NCBI RefSeq assembly: GCF_020080835.1
Contig: NC_058159.1
Coordinates: forward strand, 31,223,525 to 31,287,524
Direction of reading: 5' to 3'
Length of the DNA: 64,000 nucleotides
DNA from: Cotesia glomerata
Lineage: Eukaryota > Arthropoda > Insecta > Hymenoptera > Braconidae
Shown here: positions 11,993 to 23,943 of the stretch, piece by piece
How positions within the stretch are numbered: the stretch's first letter is position 1
Layout of the letters: each line of letters begins with the position of its first letter
Made by a program: the position numbers and the translations under genes
Notes under the pieces: generated by a model
The model's database searches: none
Seen by the model: only the letters and a program-made list of their open reading frames with translations
What the model was told of the DNA's origin: nothing

Positions 11993-12392
11993 TCTATATA
12001 TATATAAGCGAGAAATACCACTCTCACTTTCATCCACGAGATCTCCGAAACTATGCCCGCCCGATTGACTTGAAATTTAGCATAGTTACTCCATTCGTGA
12101 TGTAGACGCCTCACTAAGAACGGATTTTACGCAATTCTCAGCCAAAATGAATTTTTTCGTCTACCATCACATATGCTCCCTCCCCTCCTCCCCTCCCTCT
12201 CATTCTTCTCCTCCCTCTCCGTTGCTCCTATAATCTTTTCCCCTTCCCTATATCTCTCTCTTTTTTTTTGGGGAGCAGAAGCCATGTCATTTTGACCCCT
12301 TCATAATCTGGCTAGAAAACCATCTGTGGTGGCAATCCCGTAAGTTATCCGAACTTCCAACCCCCAACCACCCACGCTAATCAACCTTCAAT

Positions 12393-12540
12393 GCCATGGT
12401 TGCCATTGTCATGGTAATATCGTTGCCATGGTTACCGTTCGCTATGGTTACCGTTGCCGTGGTTACCGTTGCCATGGTTACCGTTACCATGGTTGCCGTT
12501 ACTTTATGTGGTTACCGTTATCATGGTTACCGTTGCTATA
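12393..12540. repeat. GGTTACCGTTGCCAT minisatellite, copy 1
   Basis: About nine to ten diverged copies of a roughly 15-bp unit, CCATGGTTACCGTTG. Frames read through it give meaningless GNHGNGNH-type peptides. Confidence 0.75.
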
Positions 12541-13014
12541 ATAACTGTCAAAATGATTGATTTTAAATTTTATCGATTGACTGTTGGGACAGTAGGAATT
12601 CATAATCATACGTTTTTTAAGAAAGAATAGCTAAATCATTAATAACTGAAATCTATATATATATAAGCGAAATACCACTCACTCATCACGAGATCTCCGA
12701 AACTATTCGCCCGATTGACTTGAAATTTAGCATAGTTACTCCATTCGTGATGTAGACGCTCACTAAGAACGGATTTTACGCAATTCCTAGCCAAAATGAA
12801 TTTTTCGTCTACCATCACATATGCCCTCCCCCTCCCCCTCCCCTCTCATTCTTCTCCTCCCTCCCGTGCCTATAATCTTTCCCCTTCCCTATATCTCTCT
12901 CTTTTTTTTGGGGAGCGAAATATCATTTTGACCCTCTAATCTAGAAAACCATCAGAGGCACCCGTAAATTATCGAACTCAACCCCCACAACCACCCACGC
13001 TAATCAGCCTTTTG

Positions 13015-13155
13015 CCATGAATTTGCCATTGTCATGGTTATCGTTGCCATGGTTACCGTTGCTATGGTTACCGTTGCCGTGGTTGCCGTTACCATGGTTA
13101 CCGTTATCATGGTTTGCCGTTACCATGGTTACACCGTTATCATGGTTACCGTTGC
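13015..13155. repeat. GGTTACCGTTGCCAT minisatellite, copy 2
   Basis: The same minisatellite at the matching place in the second tandem unit. The 84-residue minus-strand frame over it (13004-13258) is a translation of the repeat, not a gene. Confidence 0.75.
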
Positions 13156-13295
13156 TATAATAACTGTCAAAATGATTGATTTTAAAAGTACATCGATTGA
13201 CTGTTGGGACGGTAAGGAATTCATAATCGCCGTTTTTAAGAGATAATAGCGAAAACATTAATAACTGAAATAACTTATGTGGATGGGAATAATCA

Positions 13296-13395
13296 NNNNN
13301 NNNNNNNNNNNNNNNNNNNNNNNNNNNNNNNNNNNNNNNNNNNNNNNNNNNNNNNNNNNNNNNNNNNNNNNNNNNNNNNNNNNNNNNNNNNNNNN
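13296..13395. other. Assembly gap (100 N)
   Basis: Exactly 100 unknown bases, the usual placeholder for a gap of unknown length. The real distance between the flanks is therefore not known. The missing 5' exons of the next gene are expected here. Confidence 0.95.
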
Positions 13396-14719
13396 GAGAC
13401 TCTCCAAGTAAAAGGTCCTTGGACTTTGAGCGACAGGAAGGCCAAGTTTGGATACGACTTTTGGTACCAGCCGAGCCATGATGTTCTTATCTCTACTGAA
13501 TGGGGGGTCCCGAGGATTTTTAAAAAGGGATTTGGACCTGGACAGAGCTCTAATCCGGGTATAATTCATATTTAACATTAATTCCGCTAGTCTTGGATAA
13601 ACATTTTATTTATTTTATTATCTTTTTTTTTTTTTTTTTAGATATTTATGGAAGAAATTTAAATTTTTATTCTTGGACAAAACGCAGCCTCGAGCAAGTT
13701 ATTGATCTAGGTGAAGAAGGAATCGCGCCGCTAGAAGTCAGATTTCTTCATGATCCGCTGGCAAGTGAAGGGTTTGTTGGGTGTGCTGTCTCGTCAAATA
13801 TATTTAGATTTTATAAAACCGATGATGGTAAATGGGCCGCCGATAAAGTTATTGATGTTCCGGAAAAAAAAGTCGATGGATGGATGGGTCCAACAATATC
13901 TGGTTAGAAGAATTAAAATTTAATTAATTAATTAATTAATTTTAAAAAAATTGCATTTTTAATTTTTTAAAGTTTCTACATATCAATTTTTTTTTGCCAT
14001 AATTTATGTGTTGATAAATTTATTAAATAACTACTAAATTAATTTTCATATTTTTTTTTTTAAATTATGCTCTGTAATATTTTTTTTAGGAATGATTACC
14101 GACATTCTGCTGAGCCTAGACGACAAATATTTGTACTTTAATAACTGGTTACACGGTGACGTAAGACAGTACGATATTTCAGACCGGAAAAATCCTCGAT
14201 TAGTTGGTCAAGTATTCTTAGGCGGCTCGATACTGTCTGACTCAAAGATCCGAGTTATCGAAGACCGAGAGCTATCGAGTCAACCTGATCCAGTTGTTGT
14301 AAAAGGACGCAGACTCTACGGCTCTCCTCAGATGCTTCAGCTGAGTCTCGATGGTCGGAGGCTCTACGTGACTACTTCTATTTTCAAGCCTTGGGATAAG
14401 CAATTTTATCCTGACCATGTCAAGTAATTGTTAACTTTCTTCGAAAGTAATTGTAATACTTATATTTAATACTTGATATTTATTTTAGAAATGGGTCAAC
14501 TATGGTGAAGCTTGACGTCGACGTTGAGAACGGCGGACTTAAGCTAGATCCTGATTTTTTGGTGGATTTTGGAGAAGAAAAGGATGATATTCTTCTTGCT
14601 CATGAAATGAGGTAATTATTATTTAAAAAATTAATAAATTATTTTATTTATTTAGTATATTTTTTTACAGATATCCTGGTGGAGATTGTACTTCAGACAT
14701 CTGGCTTGCAGACTCCTAA
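13396..14719 (+). CDS. SELENBP1: Methanethiol oxidase / selenium-binding protein 1, 3' part
   Basis: Coding exons are 13396-13558, 13642-13902, 14090-14423, 14489-14611 and 14671-14719, with consistent phases and GT/AG borders. The protein text (YDFWYQPSHDVLISTEWG, RFLHDPLASEGFVGCA, MITDILLSLDDKYLYFNNW, LAHEMRYPGGDCTSDIW) matches the selenium-binding protein family very closely. Those enzymes oxidise methanethiol to formaldehyde, hydrogen sulfide and hydrogen peroxide in the cytosol. About 310 residues of a usual 470 are present. The first third is lost in the assembly gap. The conserved C-terminal DIW is kept and is followed by three residues and TAA. The gene appears intact where visible. 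Confidence 0.93.
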
Positions 14720-15400
14720 ATTCTAATCTTGTATTATGTAACTCTTCTATTTTCCTACACAACCAAGTGCCAAAATCTGATTGTACGCAACCTTTAGATA
14801 AATATATCTTCTCAAAGCAATACTAAATATGTTAACTATTTTATTCATAAATTTCATTCTTTATTTTTTTTATTTTTTGGTATATTAACCATGACATTAG
14901 TTAGCAGTCACTAGAAAATTTTTCAATTTTTTTTAACAAAAAAAAATTACATTTTTAATTTTTTTAAATTTTTATATACCAATTTTATTTATATTTTTTT
15001 TTTGCATTAATTTATTTGTTAAAGAAAATTCTAAAAATTATTAAATATCTGCTAAATTTATTATCATACATTAACCACAGGTTTGGCTCGTCACACATAA
15101 CGATTCCCGGAAACAAGTGAAAGTAAACAACTGACGAGTCACATAAAATATATTCTGTCAAAAACTTTCTTCCGAAAATTAATTATTTTTATTTTAAATA
15201 CTAATAAAATTTAAAATAAACACCCAAACCCATTATTTTAACTTTCTAACTATTTTATTTTGTAATTTAATTAAAAATAAAAAAACAGCTGTTATCAATA
15301 AGCAGTAAAATAAAATAAAATAAATAGAATATTTAATTTTTAAATATTTAAAAAAATCAACTTTTTAAAATAATAATAAAAAAAAAAAAAAAAAAGTTTT
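14720..15400. repeat. Non-coding spacer with a MITE (about 14897-15072)
   Basis: 3' flank of the SELENBP1 gene. At 14897-15072 lies an AT-rich inverted-repeat element beginning TTAGCAGTCACTAGAAAATT and ending AAATATCTGCTAAATTTA. Relatives are at 42372-42556, 44466-44640 and 60950-61140. The rest is simple A/T sequence. Confidence 0.5.
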
Positions 15401-16320
15401 TTTAATTAATTCAAAAAATCCCATAAAAAACCGCGGGAAAATTCAAAACTAGTGGCGCGCCTATCGGCGGCAGATTCAAACTCAGAGGCGCGCAATGTGT
15501 CAGAGCAGAAAGGCATTGGAGATTGGAGGTGACGGCTCGTAGCGCGACAGTCTCGATTCTCGTCTCTCCGGATAGAGATTGCAGCAATCGAGTGTGTGTA
15601 CTGTGTATGTAGATATTTATTTACATTATACATTATATATAACACACACATAAAGGAGTATTGCCCTCTATCATCGTAATAGTGCCCGTGGTGATACTGA
15701 TTCTGATACTGCTGGTGGTAGTACTACACTGGGTAGTGAGACTGGTTCTGTGTTAGTGTTATTATGATTACCGAATAAGTGGTGTCGTCTGGGTCTGGAC
15801 GAGTCCTCAGCCTCAGTCGATTTATTTATCATCAGCTCGGTGCGACCACACCACCACATATAATCGGTGCATTATAAAACTAGTCTATCAACCCCAGCTA
15901 TCATCCAATAAGCCAGTGATATATTTTATAAATTATATATCCCAGTGATTTATACTAAATCGTAATTATAAATAATAACAGCTGAAAAAAAAAAGTGTTA
16001 TTTTAAATAATATCTTTTAAAAACAATAAGTGACAGTAATGATTTTTTTTATTGTGTTATGATAATAGGAAGTAAAAGTAATGTGTCGGGGTTGATCTAT
16101 CACAGCGGCAATACTCGTAAAAAGATTCCGGTATCACGCTCGGACGAGTTTATGTTGGATCCAGTGACCAATCTTTGGAATTAATGTTTGTTGGATCGTT
16201 GATTAGATACGGATCGTTGACGGTACACTGTGAACTGTATGAATTCACAATTGTAAATATATAATAAACATCAGTGCGGCGTGATAAATAAAAAAAAAAA
16301 GTTAAAAACCAGCACAGCTT
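15401..16320. promoter_or_regulatory. GC-enriched island, candidate Arl4 promoter or 5' UTR
   Basis: Between about 15420 and 15880 CpG and GC content rise sharply above the surroundings (CCGCGGG, GGCGCGCC, GAGGCGCGC, a GTCTCGATTCTCGTCTCTCC block). No long reading frame is convincing. Since Arl4 exon 1 has a splice acceptor upstream of its ATG (22034-22035), a remote 5' UTR exon is required, and this island is one possible site. It is not proven. Confidence 0.35.
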
Positions 16321-16453
16321 AAAGTTAGCCGACATCTAAAAATTAAAAAAATAAAAAAAATTTTCATTTGTAAAAAACTTTAAAAACTATAAGTGTAATT
16401 TTTTTGTTTTAATTTAATTATTAAAAAAAAAATTAAAAACGTCGGCTAACTTT
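16321..16453. repeat. AGTTAGCCGAC MITE, copy 1
   Basis: A short inverted-repeat element: AAAGTTAGCCGACATCTAAA at the left, its inverse GTCGGCTAACTTT at the right, and A/T-rich sequence between. About 13 members occur in the window. Confidence 0.75.
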
Positions 16454-17584
16454 AATATTATTAATTATCATCAAGTTTATTCAGCGCTCTACATATTTTT
16501 GTGGATTAGCCAGATAATTGACAGCTCAATTATGGTGAGCAACAATATAATTGTTTATTATTAAATAAATTTTATTGTATGTAAGTTAATGAGTTTTATG
16601 AGTATTGAGTATGTGGAGTAATTGAGAGCGATAATTCATGAGGCTGAATTATGAATTATGTAATGGGGGAAACTACAACCAGGTCCTTGTGTTTTTATAA
16701 TACTTTTATACATAAATGCATAGCTATTATTATTACTGTTATAATTATAATTGTTATTTCTTTCAGTGAATTTGAAATCAGAATTGTGTATTGGTTAACT
16801 AGCCTTTCCAAAGCCTTATTTGAAGATTTTCCCTCGGAGTTATTGACAAACGAATGTGAACGAATGCCTCGTCGTGTACATAAAGGTACAATATTTTTTT
16901 GGCTGAGCTGAAATCGGTGAACGACAATGGAGCACGTAAAAAGCGTAGCCAGAGGCCGTATATTTGTCAGTGTTGTGGAGGCTAAAGAGAGAAAGGCAGG
17001 TGGAGAGAAGGTTGCTGCTACCTGTGAATGAATGTATAAGAAAGGTTCACTACCTGTGCAGCCATCAAGCGACATCTCATCCTGATATCTCTCTGCATTC
17101 CTCCCCCACGACTCACCATACATATATACTTATACACACAGACTTATTTACTTTTAAGTTTTATTGTTATGCTTTTTATTGTTACTTTTTTCGGTCCTTT
17201 CTATTCTCATGTCGCCTGTTAGTCGCTAGTTTTATTATATTTTATAAAACTCGCTCGGTTACTCCAGACAGTTTCCAATTCCCAAGGCAAACATCGCCTC
17301 ACTGACAGAAATTCAAATTTATTGATGATCATTCATATCAATATTTCTTCTTATACATATTTACAACTCAATATATGTACTTATTTATAACAGTACTCAT
17401 GTGACTCAAAAATAACATGCATTGTTATTTTTATTGAATCATAAAACTCTATTATTTATTAATCAGCTCAATGATTCGGGTAATAAATGGTGAATGCGGT
17501 CGAGGAAATAGAATTCTCAAGTCTTACAAATGTTTAAGAACATTACATCGGCTGACTGAGCTTACTGTGCATTGGCTGATAGTT
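16454..17584. other. Non-coding region upstream of Arl4
   Basis: Mixed-composition DNA. 16900-17300 is less AT-rich than its flanks, and frames of 113-142 codons overlap on both strands there, but none resembles a known protein or shows gene-like structure. No gene is called. Confidence 0.4.
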
Positions 17585-18180
17585 TGATGATACTGAAATT
17601 AGTAAACATCTAACAATTATTCAAATTTTTATAACAAATCAATTATTACAAAGAGAATATTTAAAAAAATTCACACTTGTAATTTTTTAAAATTTCTACA
17701 TGTGAAATTTTTTCGCTTAATTTTTTTCTTTACAATTTAATTGTTATAACAATCTAAAAAATTGTTAGATGTCTGTTAAATTCATGAAAATAAAGTTAGC
17801 CGACATTTAAATGATTTTTATGATTTTTTTTATTAAAGAATTATTACAAAAACAAATTTTTTATTTGTTAAAAACTTCAAAAACTATAAGTGCAATTTTT
17901 TAAAAATATTTTTTAGTTATAATTCAATAAATTAAGCAAAATAAAAAAAATTAAAAATCTCGGCTAACTTTATTATTATGTTAAATTCAGTATCATGATA
18001 GTTTATCATAAATTAAGTTAGCCGACATTTAAAAATTGAAAAAAATTTTTTTTATTGAAAAAATTATTACAAAAAAATAAAAAAAATTTCATTTGTAAAA
18101 AACTTGAGTGCAATTTTTAAAAAATATTTTTTTGTTCTAATTTAATTATTGAAAAAAATTAAAAGCGTCGGCTAACTTTA
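17585..18180. repeat. Three MITEs in a row (two families)
   Basis: 17585-17788 is a second-family MITE with ends GATACTGAAATTAGTA and TGTCTGTTAAATTCA. It is followed within a few bases by AGTTAGCCGAC MITEs at 17792-17973 and 18014-18180. The same abutting order recurs at 54570-55170. Confidence 0.65.
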
Positions 18181-19006
18181 GTATTATGATAGTTTAGAGT
18201 TTTAAAAACTCTTATTTTTCTTAAATTTAAAACCCGTGGGTTTTGGAGCAGCGTCAAGCTGAAGTAATAGAAAGTTTAGAACGAAACAGTACGTATAAGT
18301 GTAAGTAAGTATGAATGTATTGGTGAAGATGAGTAAAGAGAATGTTTTTTATAGGGTTTTAACCTGGTGTTTTTTTATAAACATCCATCCGAGATTTGTT
18401 ACACAGCGGTGGTGCAGCAGCAGGCAGAGCCAGAGCTTGGAGCGTTGGCGAGATGAGGGTAGTGTAAAAATAGACTGGCATTCCCATTCGTTCGGGACGG
18501 TGGATAGAATGAAAAGGATGAAAAGGTCCGACAACTGTATTATAATACGAGTTAGCACAAATGAGAGTACATATGCAGAATACATATATATTCATAATAA
18601 TTCAGTACATTGGACTTGGGAGTGATGTACTGTGATGATGTGAATAGTTACAGTCGAGGGACATAGACCCAGGCAACCGAATAGAGAAGAAACGCCCCCG
18701 TTCTCTCAAGTGTTTCAAGAACTTTTCAGCGTGAACCTTTTTTTTTATTATTATTTCTACCTTATCCTGATTCTTGTTCTTTTTATTTTTTATTTAACTG
18801 TCCGTAGGTATATACACAAAGAGTTTTCAGTTTTTGAGATTTTATTTTCGACGGGTTGAAAAATTGCGCACGCGTCGTCCTACCAGTCGATAGAGACTAC
18901 GCACGATCAAGAGCTAAAGTTCACGTTCTATTCTCTGTAACCAAGGAGAAAATAATTACAATAACCATAACAATGACGATAATGAATTTTAAATAGCTGA
19001 TAATTG
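18181..19006. other. Non-coding region upstream of Arl4
   Basis: Unique-looking DNA of moderate GC content around 18300-18920, including CACGCGTCGTCC. Overlapping frames on both strands (to 104 codons) do not resemble proteins. It could hold enhancers or 5' UTR exons. Nothing is certain. Confidence 0.3.
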
Positions 19007-19876
19007 AATCGTTTATGTGAGAAACCCCATAAGTAAAAAATACTAAATTTTTCAGGAGAAGCAAAAAACATATTTTTCTCCGTGAATCATTTATTATATT
19101 TATAAAATAAAGTACAAAGTATGTATTGGAACTACAATTAACGAAAATTATAATAAATTATCTATTTTTAAATTCAAATTAGTGAACTGAGAGTCAACAT
19201 TAAACAACATTTTAATTTATCACAATCTAACTTTATAAAACTACAATTGCAAAAATTATTGAAATCAAAGTATTTAATTAATAGTAAATAGAATATATTT
19301 TTATTTGGTTATCATTAATTTTAGAATTTAAATCAGTTAAATCAGAGTCAACAATATTAAAACAGCATATTTTTAATTTTAATCCATCTAGCGAATATTG
19401 TAAAACTCATTAAAATTCAAGTATTTAACAGTAAATTTAGTTTCTAATTATCTAATAATCAATCATTTTAAAATTAAAGTCAGTGAAATCACATCAAACA
19501 ATAAAACAATGATTTAATTTAACTTTTTTAAACCCATACTAAGAAAATTATTAAAATTTAATTATTTTGCATTGAACTAAATTTCTCTTCTCAGAAGAAG
19601 TTTTTTTGAAAAAAACAAAAAGAAATTTATTTTTGGAATTTTGAAATTGAATGTTTATTTGAAAAACCCCATAAGTCTCTGACTTATGGGGTTTCTTAAC
19701 TAAACGAGATTTATATCGACCGATTGGTTAGGTCTTGAACACGGATTTAATATTTTTTGATATTTTAATATTTTTTGGTGCTTGTATAAGTGAGGGAAAA
19801 TTCAAAGAACCGACAAAATGCAATAAACCCGATTTCGAAAAAAATATGACTCATGGGGTTTCTCAATTAAACGATT
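19007..19876. repeat. Inverted-repeat element with ACCCCATAAGT ends
   Basis: The left end AATCGTTTATGTGAGAAACC and following CCATAAGT are mirrored at the right end by ATGACTCATGGGGTTTCTC and AATTAAACGATT. A third copy of the motif forms a compact hairpin at about 19660-19700 (ACCCCATAAGTCTCTGACTT followed by ATGGGGT). No coding frame is present. Confidence 0.55.
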
Positions 19877-21364
19877 AAATTATTTAAAATGATAAAAGGT
19901 AAAACGGAAAAAGGAGTGGAAAACAATGATCCCTTTGTTGGGTTTTACCTTTTTTAGAGAAACCATTTCCACAAAATGATTCCGTTATGTGCCTACTTTT
20001 TCCTCGCCCGTGTTTTTATTTTCAAACATGATGACTGATTTACCAGAATGGTGTGTGTGTATTACATCGACGGTATTTATGTACGTACTGTGCATGAGTT
20101 ACATACTAAAAACTCCAGTTGGAATATAAAGCTCCAGTCATACAGAAGAAAAGACTTGCAGCATGGCATCAGAGCTGCGGAGCGGATAATACGTTTGCTC
20201 GAGGAGCTGCTGACCACGAACCACCAGAATAACGGTCTGTGTGTACTACTCTAGTCTCATTTAAAAATATAAAATCTAAAGAAATAAAATAACACACTAC
20301 ACGGTTAATACGAGTGTGTATAGGCACACATAAGGAGAACGTATAGTACATATTTATATTGTAGTTATATTACCCGTATTGTATGCAGTAACGATACGAG
20401 TATTGGCACGAGTTAAGCTAAGCCTCCACTTCTGCAGACGCAAAGTTAACTCGTTTATAATTATATATACACAATGTTTAATGTGTAATGTGTAATATTG
20501 AGGCGAGAGGGGCCGGGAACTGAGAGGAAGAAGCATCAGGCACATGCAGCCAGAGAGCTGATGCTGATAATTGGCTCATCTTCATCTTGAGCGTCAATAT
20601 ATGCGAAGCCTACTTTCATATTCAATATATACGATACGATAAAATGCCTGATGTGTGTAAAATACAGTTGTTCTCCTTCAACTCACTCCCTTTACTTCTG
20701 GAGGCTCTCTCTCGCACTTTAATCTCCTATTATTATCTCTATCTTCCTCTCACTGTGGATTTTTTTTTATTTTATCGCACTATCAGTGAGTAAGAGTATG
20801 AGCCAACTAAAAACTCTCTTATCGTTGATCTGAACCTGAACACGGATTGCAATCCAGAGTTTTTGATCTCAGCGTCGGATGTATAGTAGTCTAGTTGTTA
20901 AAAGTAGGTAAACGCCAGAGTTTAATTCACAGAGTCGGATAATAATATATGAGATTTGGCTAACATTAGCTTCTGCTTGTTCTCTGCTGAAACTTTTATA
21001 TCTCTATAGTCTTGAGTCTTGGCTGGCTATATGTATCTTTCTTAAAACTCTCCTGAATAACTTGGGAGATGAGTTTAGTTGGCTCTGTAAAAGATATATT
21101 TACTATTTTATTATATAGATATCCCTAGTGATGTTGAGGGATATAATATATAATAGAAAAGAATTATAGAGAGAGAAATCTGGCGCTGTAGGTCATAATA
21201 ACGTGCTCTAACACTCTGTACCAATATCATCGAAGAGTATTGCTTCATCCTAAATGCCTTTTATTAAATTATACGCAGATTTCTCTTTATATCCATTCAA
21301 AAGTTAATGAATTAAAATATGTATTCTCTAAGATAATTATGTAGATGGTGTATACTGATGATAG
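19877..21364. other. Non-coding region upstream of Arl4, free of recognised MITEs
   Basis: Contains a small inverted repeat, AAAGGTAAAAC / GTTTTACCTTTT, at about 19894-19955. From 20040 to 21300 the sequence is comparatively unique. Short frames such as 20048-20254 have no recognisable family or splice partners. No gene is called. Confidence 0.35.
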
Positions 21365-21720
21365 TTATATAAAATTATTATTATTATAATTTATCAAAAA
21401 ATTAATAATGATGATAAAAATTTTTTAAAACATAATAATTCAAAAAATTTATTATTATTATTGTTTTTTTTATAATTTAAAATTTTTTTTTAAATAATTT
21501 TAATAATAACAATGATGATAGTTATTTGATGATGATTATTTATTAAAAAATTAATAATAATAATAATCATTCAAAAAATTTATTATTATTATTGTTTTTT
21601 TTTTTTTAATTTAAAAATTTTTTAAAAATAATTTTAATTATAATAATGATGATAGTTATTTGATGACAATTATTTATCAAAAAATTAATAATGATAATGA
21701 TAATAATAATAATTCAAAAA

Positions 21721-21751
<31 letters not shown>

Positions 21752-21965
21752 GTTTTTTTTTTTTAATTAAAAATTTTTTTTTAAATAATTTTAATAATAA
21801 TAATAATGATAGTTATTTGTTGATAATTATTTATTAAAAAATTAATAATGATAATAATCATTAAAAAAAATTTATTATTATTATTGGTTTTTTTTTTTTA
21901 ATTAAAAATTTTTTAAAAATAATTTTAATAATAATAATGATGATAATGATGATGATGATAGATTA
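21365..21965. repeat. Tandem repeat, about 140-bp unit, four copies
   Basis: AAAAATTAATAATGAT occurs near 21397, 21551, 21680 and 21838, and AAAAAATTTATTATTATT near 21432, 21575, 21714 and 21866. That gives a unit of about 140-150 bp rich in ATT and AAT. It is probably satellite-like expansion just upstream of Arl4. Confidence 0.65.
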
Positions 21966-22144
21966 TATTGATGTTATAAGTATGTTGTATAGCAATGAAT
22001 TAATGTCGTAATGCAAATTGTATTTGATTGTTTAGGTGAACTGAGAGTGAGCAGAGGAGAGATTGGAGCGGCGGTTGCTCGGAAACAATAAATAGCATCT
22101 AAATGTGTGACTTGGCAGATAACGAAGCCAGATAGACGGAAGGA

Positions 22145-23943
22145 ATGGGTGCTGGGATGGGTCGGACAGGAACGAGTGGCGGAGGTCTCCTGGAGGCATT
22201 ACCCACCGGCTCGCCACTCCATGTTGCCATGCTGGGCCTAGACAGCGCTGGAAAAACCACGGCATTGTATCGACTCAAATTCGATCAGTATCTCAATACT
22301 GTTCCCACGATTGGTTTCAACTGTGAGAGAATTCGCGGGGCTATTGGAAAAGCCAAAGGTTTTTTTCTTATTTATTATTATTGTACTCAGACACTGTTCC
22401 TTTCGATTTAAGTCTAATCTGTATCGGCTCTCAGGAAAAATTTATATTTATGATTATTATATTCTTTTGTAATTATTTTTAAGGGCATTAGGCAGCCTCT
22501 CACTTTTAATGATCCAATAGCCTTGAATTTATAGCCATGTTATTATTATCTTGATGAATTGAAAAAAAAAAACCATATGGTAAAAATAATATGGTGTTTT
22601 CAAAAGATTTCCTTGACTCAAGAGTTATTTTTAAATGATTTTTAATTGGCTGTATACATTTGTACGGAAGAAAAGTCTTTAGAGAAGGAAATTGATATTT
22701 ATTTTTACAGCTTCAGATAAATAATCACCTTATCTGTATCTGGTTTAATTATAGAAGGCCTATTAAAATAAATTTTTAATGATTATAAAAACAAGTTAAT
22801 GTACTTTTAAAATAACTATTTGAATAAATTAATTTAATAGGTATTTTATCATTTAAAAAATAGGAAATATAGTCGAAAAAATTTTTTTATCTTAAGAAAA
22901 TTTAATTAGTCTTTTTTTAATTTACGGAAACACATTAACAATTGTCTTAGTTATTTAACATGCATGTATAATAAATTTTTAATGGTTATAAAAACAAGTT
23001 AATGCACTTTTAAAATAACTATTTGAATAAATTAATTCAATAAGTATTTTATTATTTGAAAAATACACTAAAAAAATTAACTTTATTCAAGAAAAAAATT
23101 TTAAAGAGTTTTATTGTCTTGAATCAAGACGAAAAATTCTTTAATTAAATAAAATTTACTTAAACTAAGAAAAATTTCTTAATTTTTCTACTCAAATCAA
23201 GATAAAATTCTTCAAAATTATTTACTTGATTCAAGTAAATTTTTTTCTCTGTGTAAGAAATACAGTGAATAAATATTTTTAGCTTCTTAAGAAAATTTAA
23301 TTAGATTTTTTTAATTAATGGAAACACATAAACAATTGTCTAGTTATTTAACATGCATGTAAATTGTAAAAGGTATTAAAGTATTAACTATTGTAATGGT
23401 TTTAGGTGTAAATTTTCTGGTATGGGATGTCGGCGGGCAAGAAAAGCTGCGACCCCTCTGGAAGTCTTATACAAGATGCACCGACGGTATTATATTTGTC
23501 GTAGACTCGTGTGACACGGAAAGACTCGAGGAAGCTAAAATGGAATTAACTAGAACAGCTCGAAGTCCAGACAATGCCGGAGTGCCGATACTTATTTTAG
23601 CTAACAAACAAGATTTGCCCGGTAAGTGAAAAATAATAAGTAGAATGGAAAGTAAAAAAATTTTATTTAATAAAGCCGAGTGAAAAGCTTGAGATAAAGC
23701 CAGTCGAGTCACCTTTAATAACTGTCTTGTGGGTTTTATTTTTTAGGTGCTAAAGAGGTTGGCGAGCTGGAGAAGCACCTTGGCGTGCTCGAGCTGACAG
23801 GATCTCCGGGGTGTTCGTGCATAAGGGTCCAACCGGCTTGTGCTATCACCGGGGAGGGTCTCCACGAGGGCCTGGATACTCTTTACCAATTGATACAAAA
23901 GCGGCGCAAACTCGCTAAATTGAACCGCAAACGGGCCAGGTAG
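22145..23943 (+). CDS. Arl4: ADP-ribosylation factor-like protein 4 (Arl4)
   Basis: Coding exons are 22145-22358, 23406-23621 and 23747-23943, giving 208 residues. All the small-GTPase motifs are visible: P-loop GLDSAGKT (31-38), NTVPTIGF (50-57), WDVGGQ (77-82) and NKQD (137-140). The C-terminus is strongly basic (KRRKLAKLNRKRAR), which is diagnostic of the ARL4 group. It resembles a nuclear-localisation and membrane-contact signal. Gly2 (MGAG) fits N-myristoylation. ARL4 proteins act at the plasma membrane, recruiting ARNO/cytohesin and affecting actin and migration. The first coding exon has an acceptor (AG at 22034-22035) upstream of the ATG, so a separate 5' UTR exon exists. The first donor (AAAG|GTTTTTTT) is weak. 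Confidence 0.93.
22770..23380. repeat. Internal direct repeats in Arl4 intron 1
   Basis: ATTATAAAAACAAGTTAATG, followed by TTTTAAAATAACTATTTGAA, appears near 22779 and, with slight changes, near 22986. AACACATTAACAATTGTCTT near 22930 recurs near 23324. These look like duplicated intronic segments or remnants of one AT-rich element. Confidence 0.5.

Larger units (their letters stand above)
11993..13270 (+). mobile_element. Two tandem Helitron-like units
   Basis: Two units of about 640 bp (11993-12651 and 12652-13270) have the same order of parts. Each opens with TCTATATATATATAAGCGA preceded by A, which resembles a Helitron 5' end. Each continues with a conserved block (ACGAGATCTCCGAAACTAT, GATGTAGACG), a CT-rich tract, a GGTTACCGTT minisatellite and a tail ending ATTAATAACTGAAA. 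The second reaches almost to the assembly gap. No Rep/helicase frame is present. Unit 1 differs from unit 2 by many 1-4 nt insertions. Confidence 0.5.

Noticed and set aside
13004..13258. Minus-strand GNHGNGNH-repeat protein
   Set aside because: It is a translation of the GGTTACCGTT minisatellite, and the tandem sister unit does not keep the frame.
16695..17305. Overlapping frames of 113-142 codons on both strands
   Set aside because: They overlap antisense to each other, lack recognisable motifs or splice structure, and probably reflect locally lower stop density.
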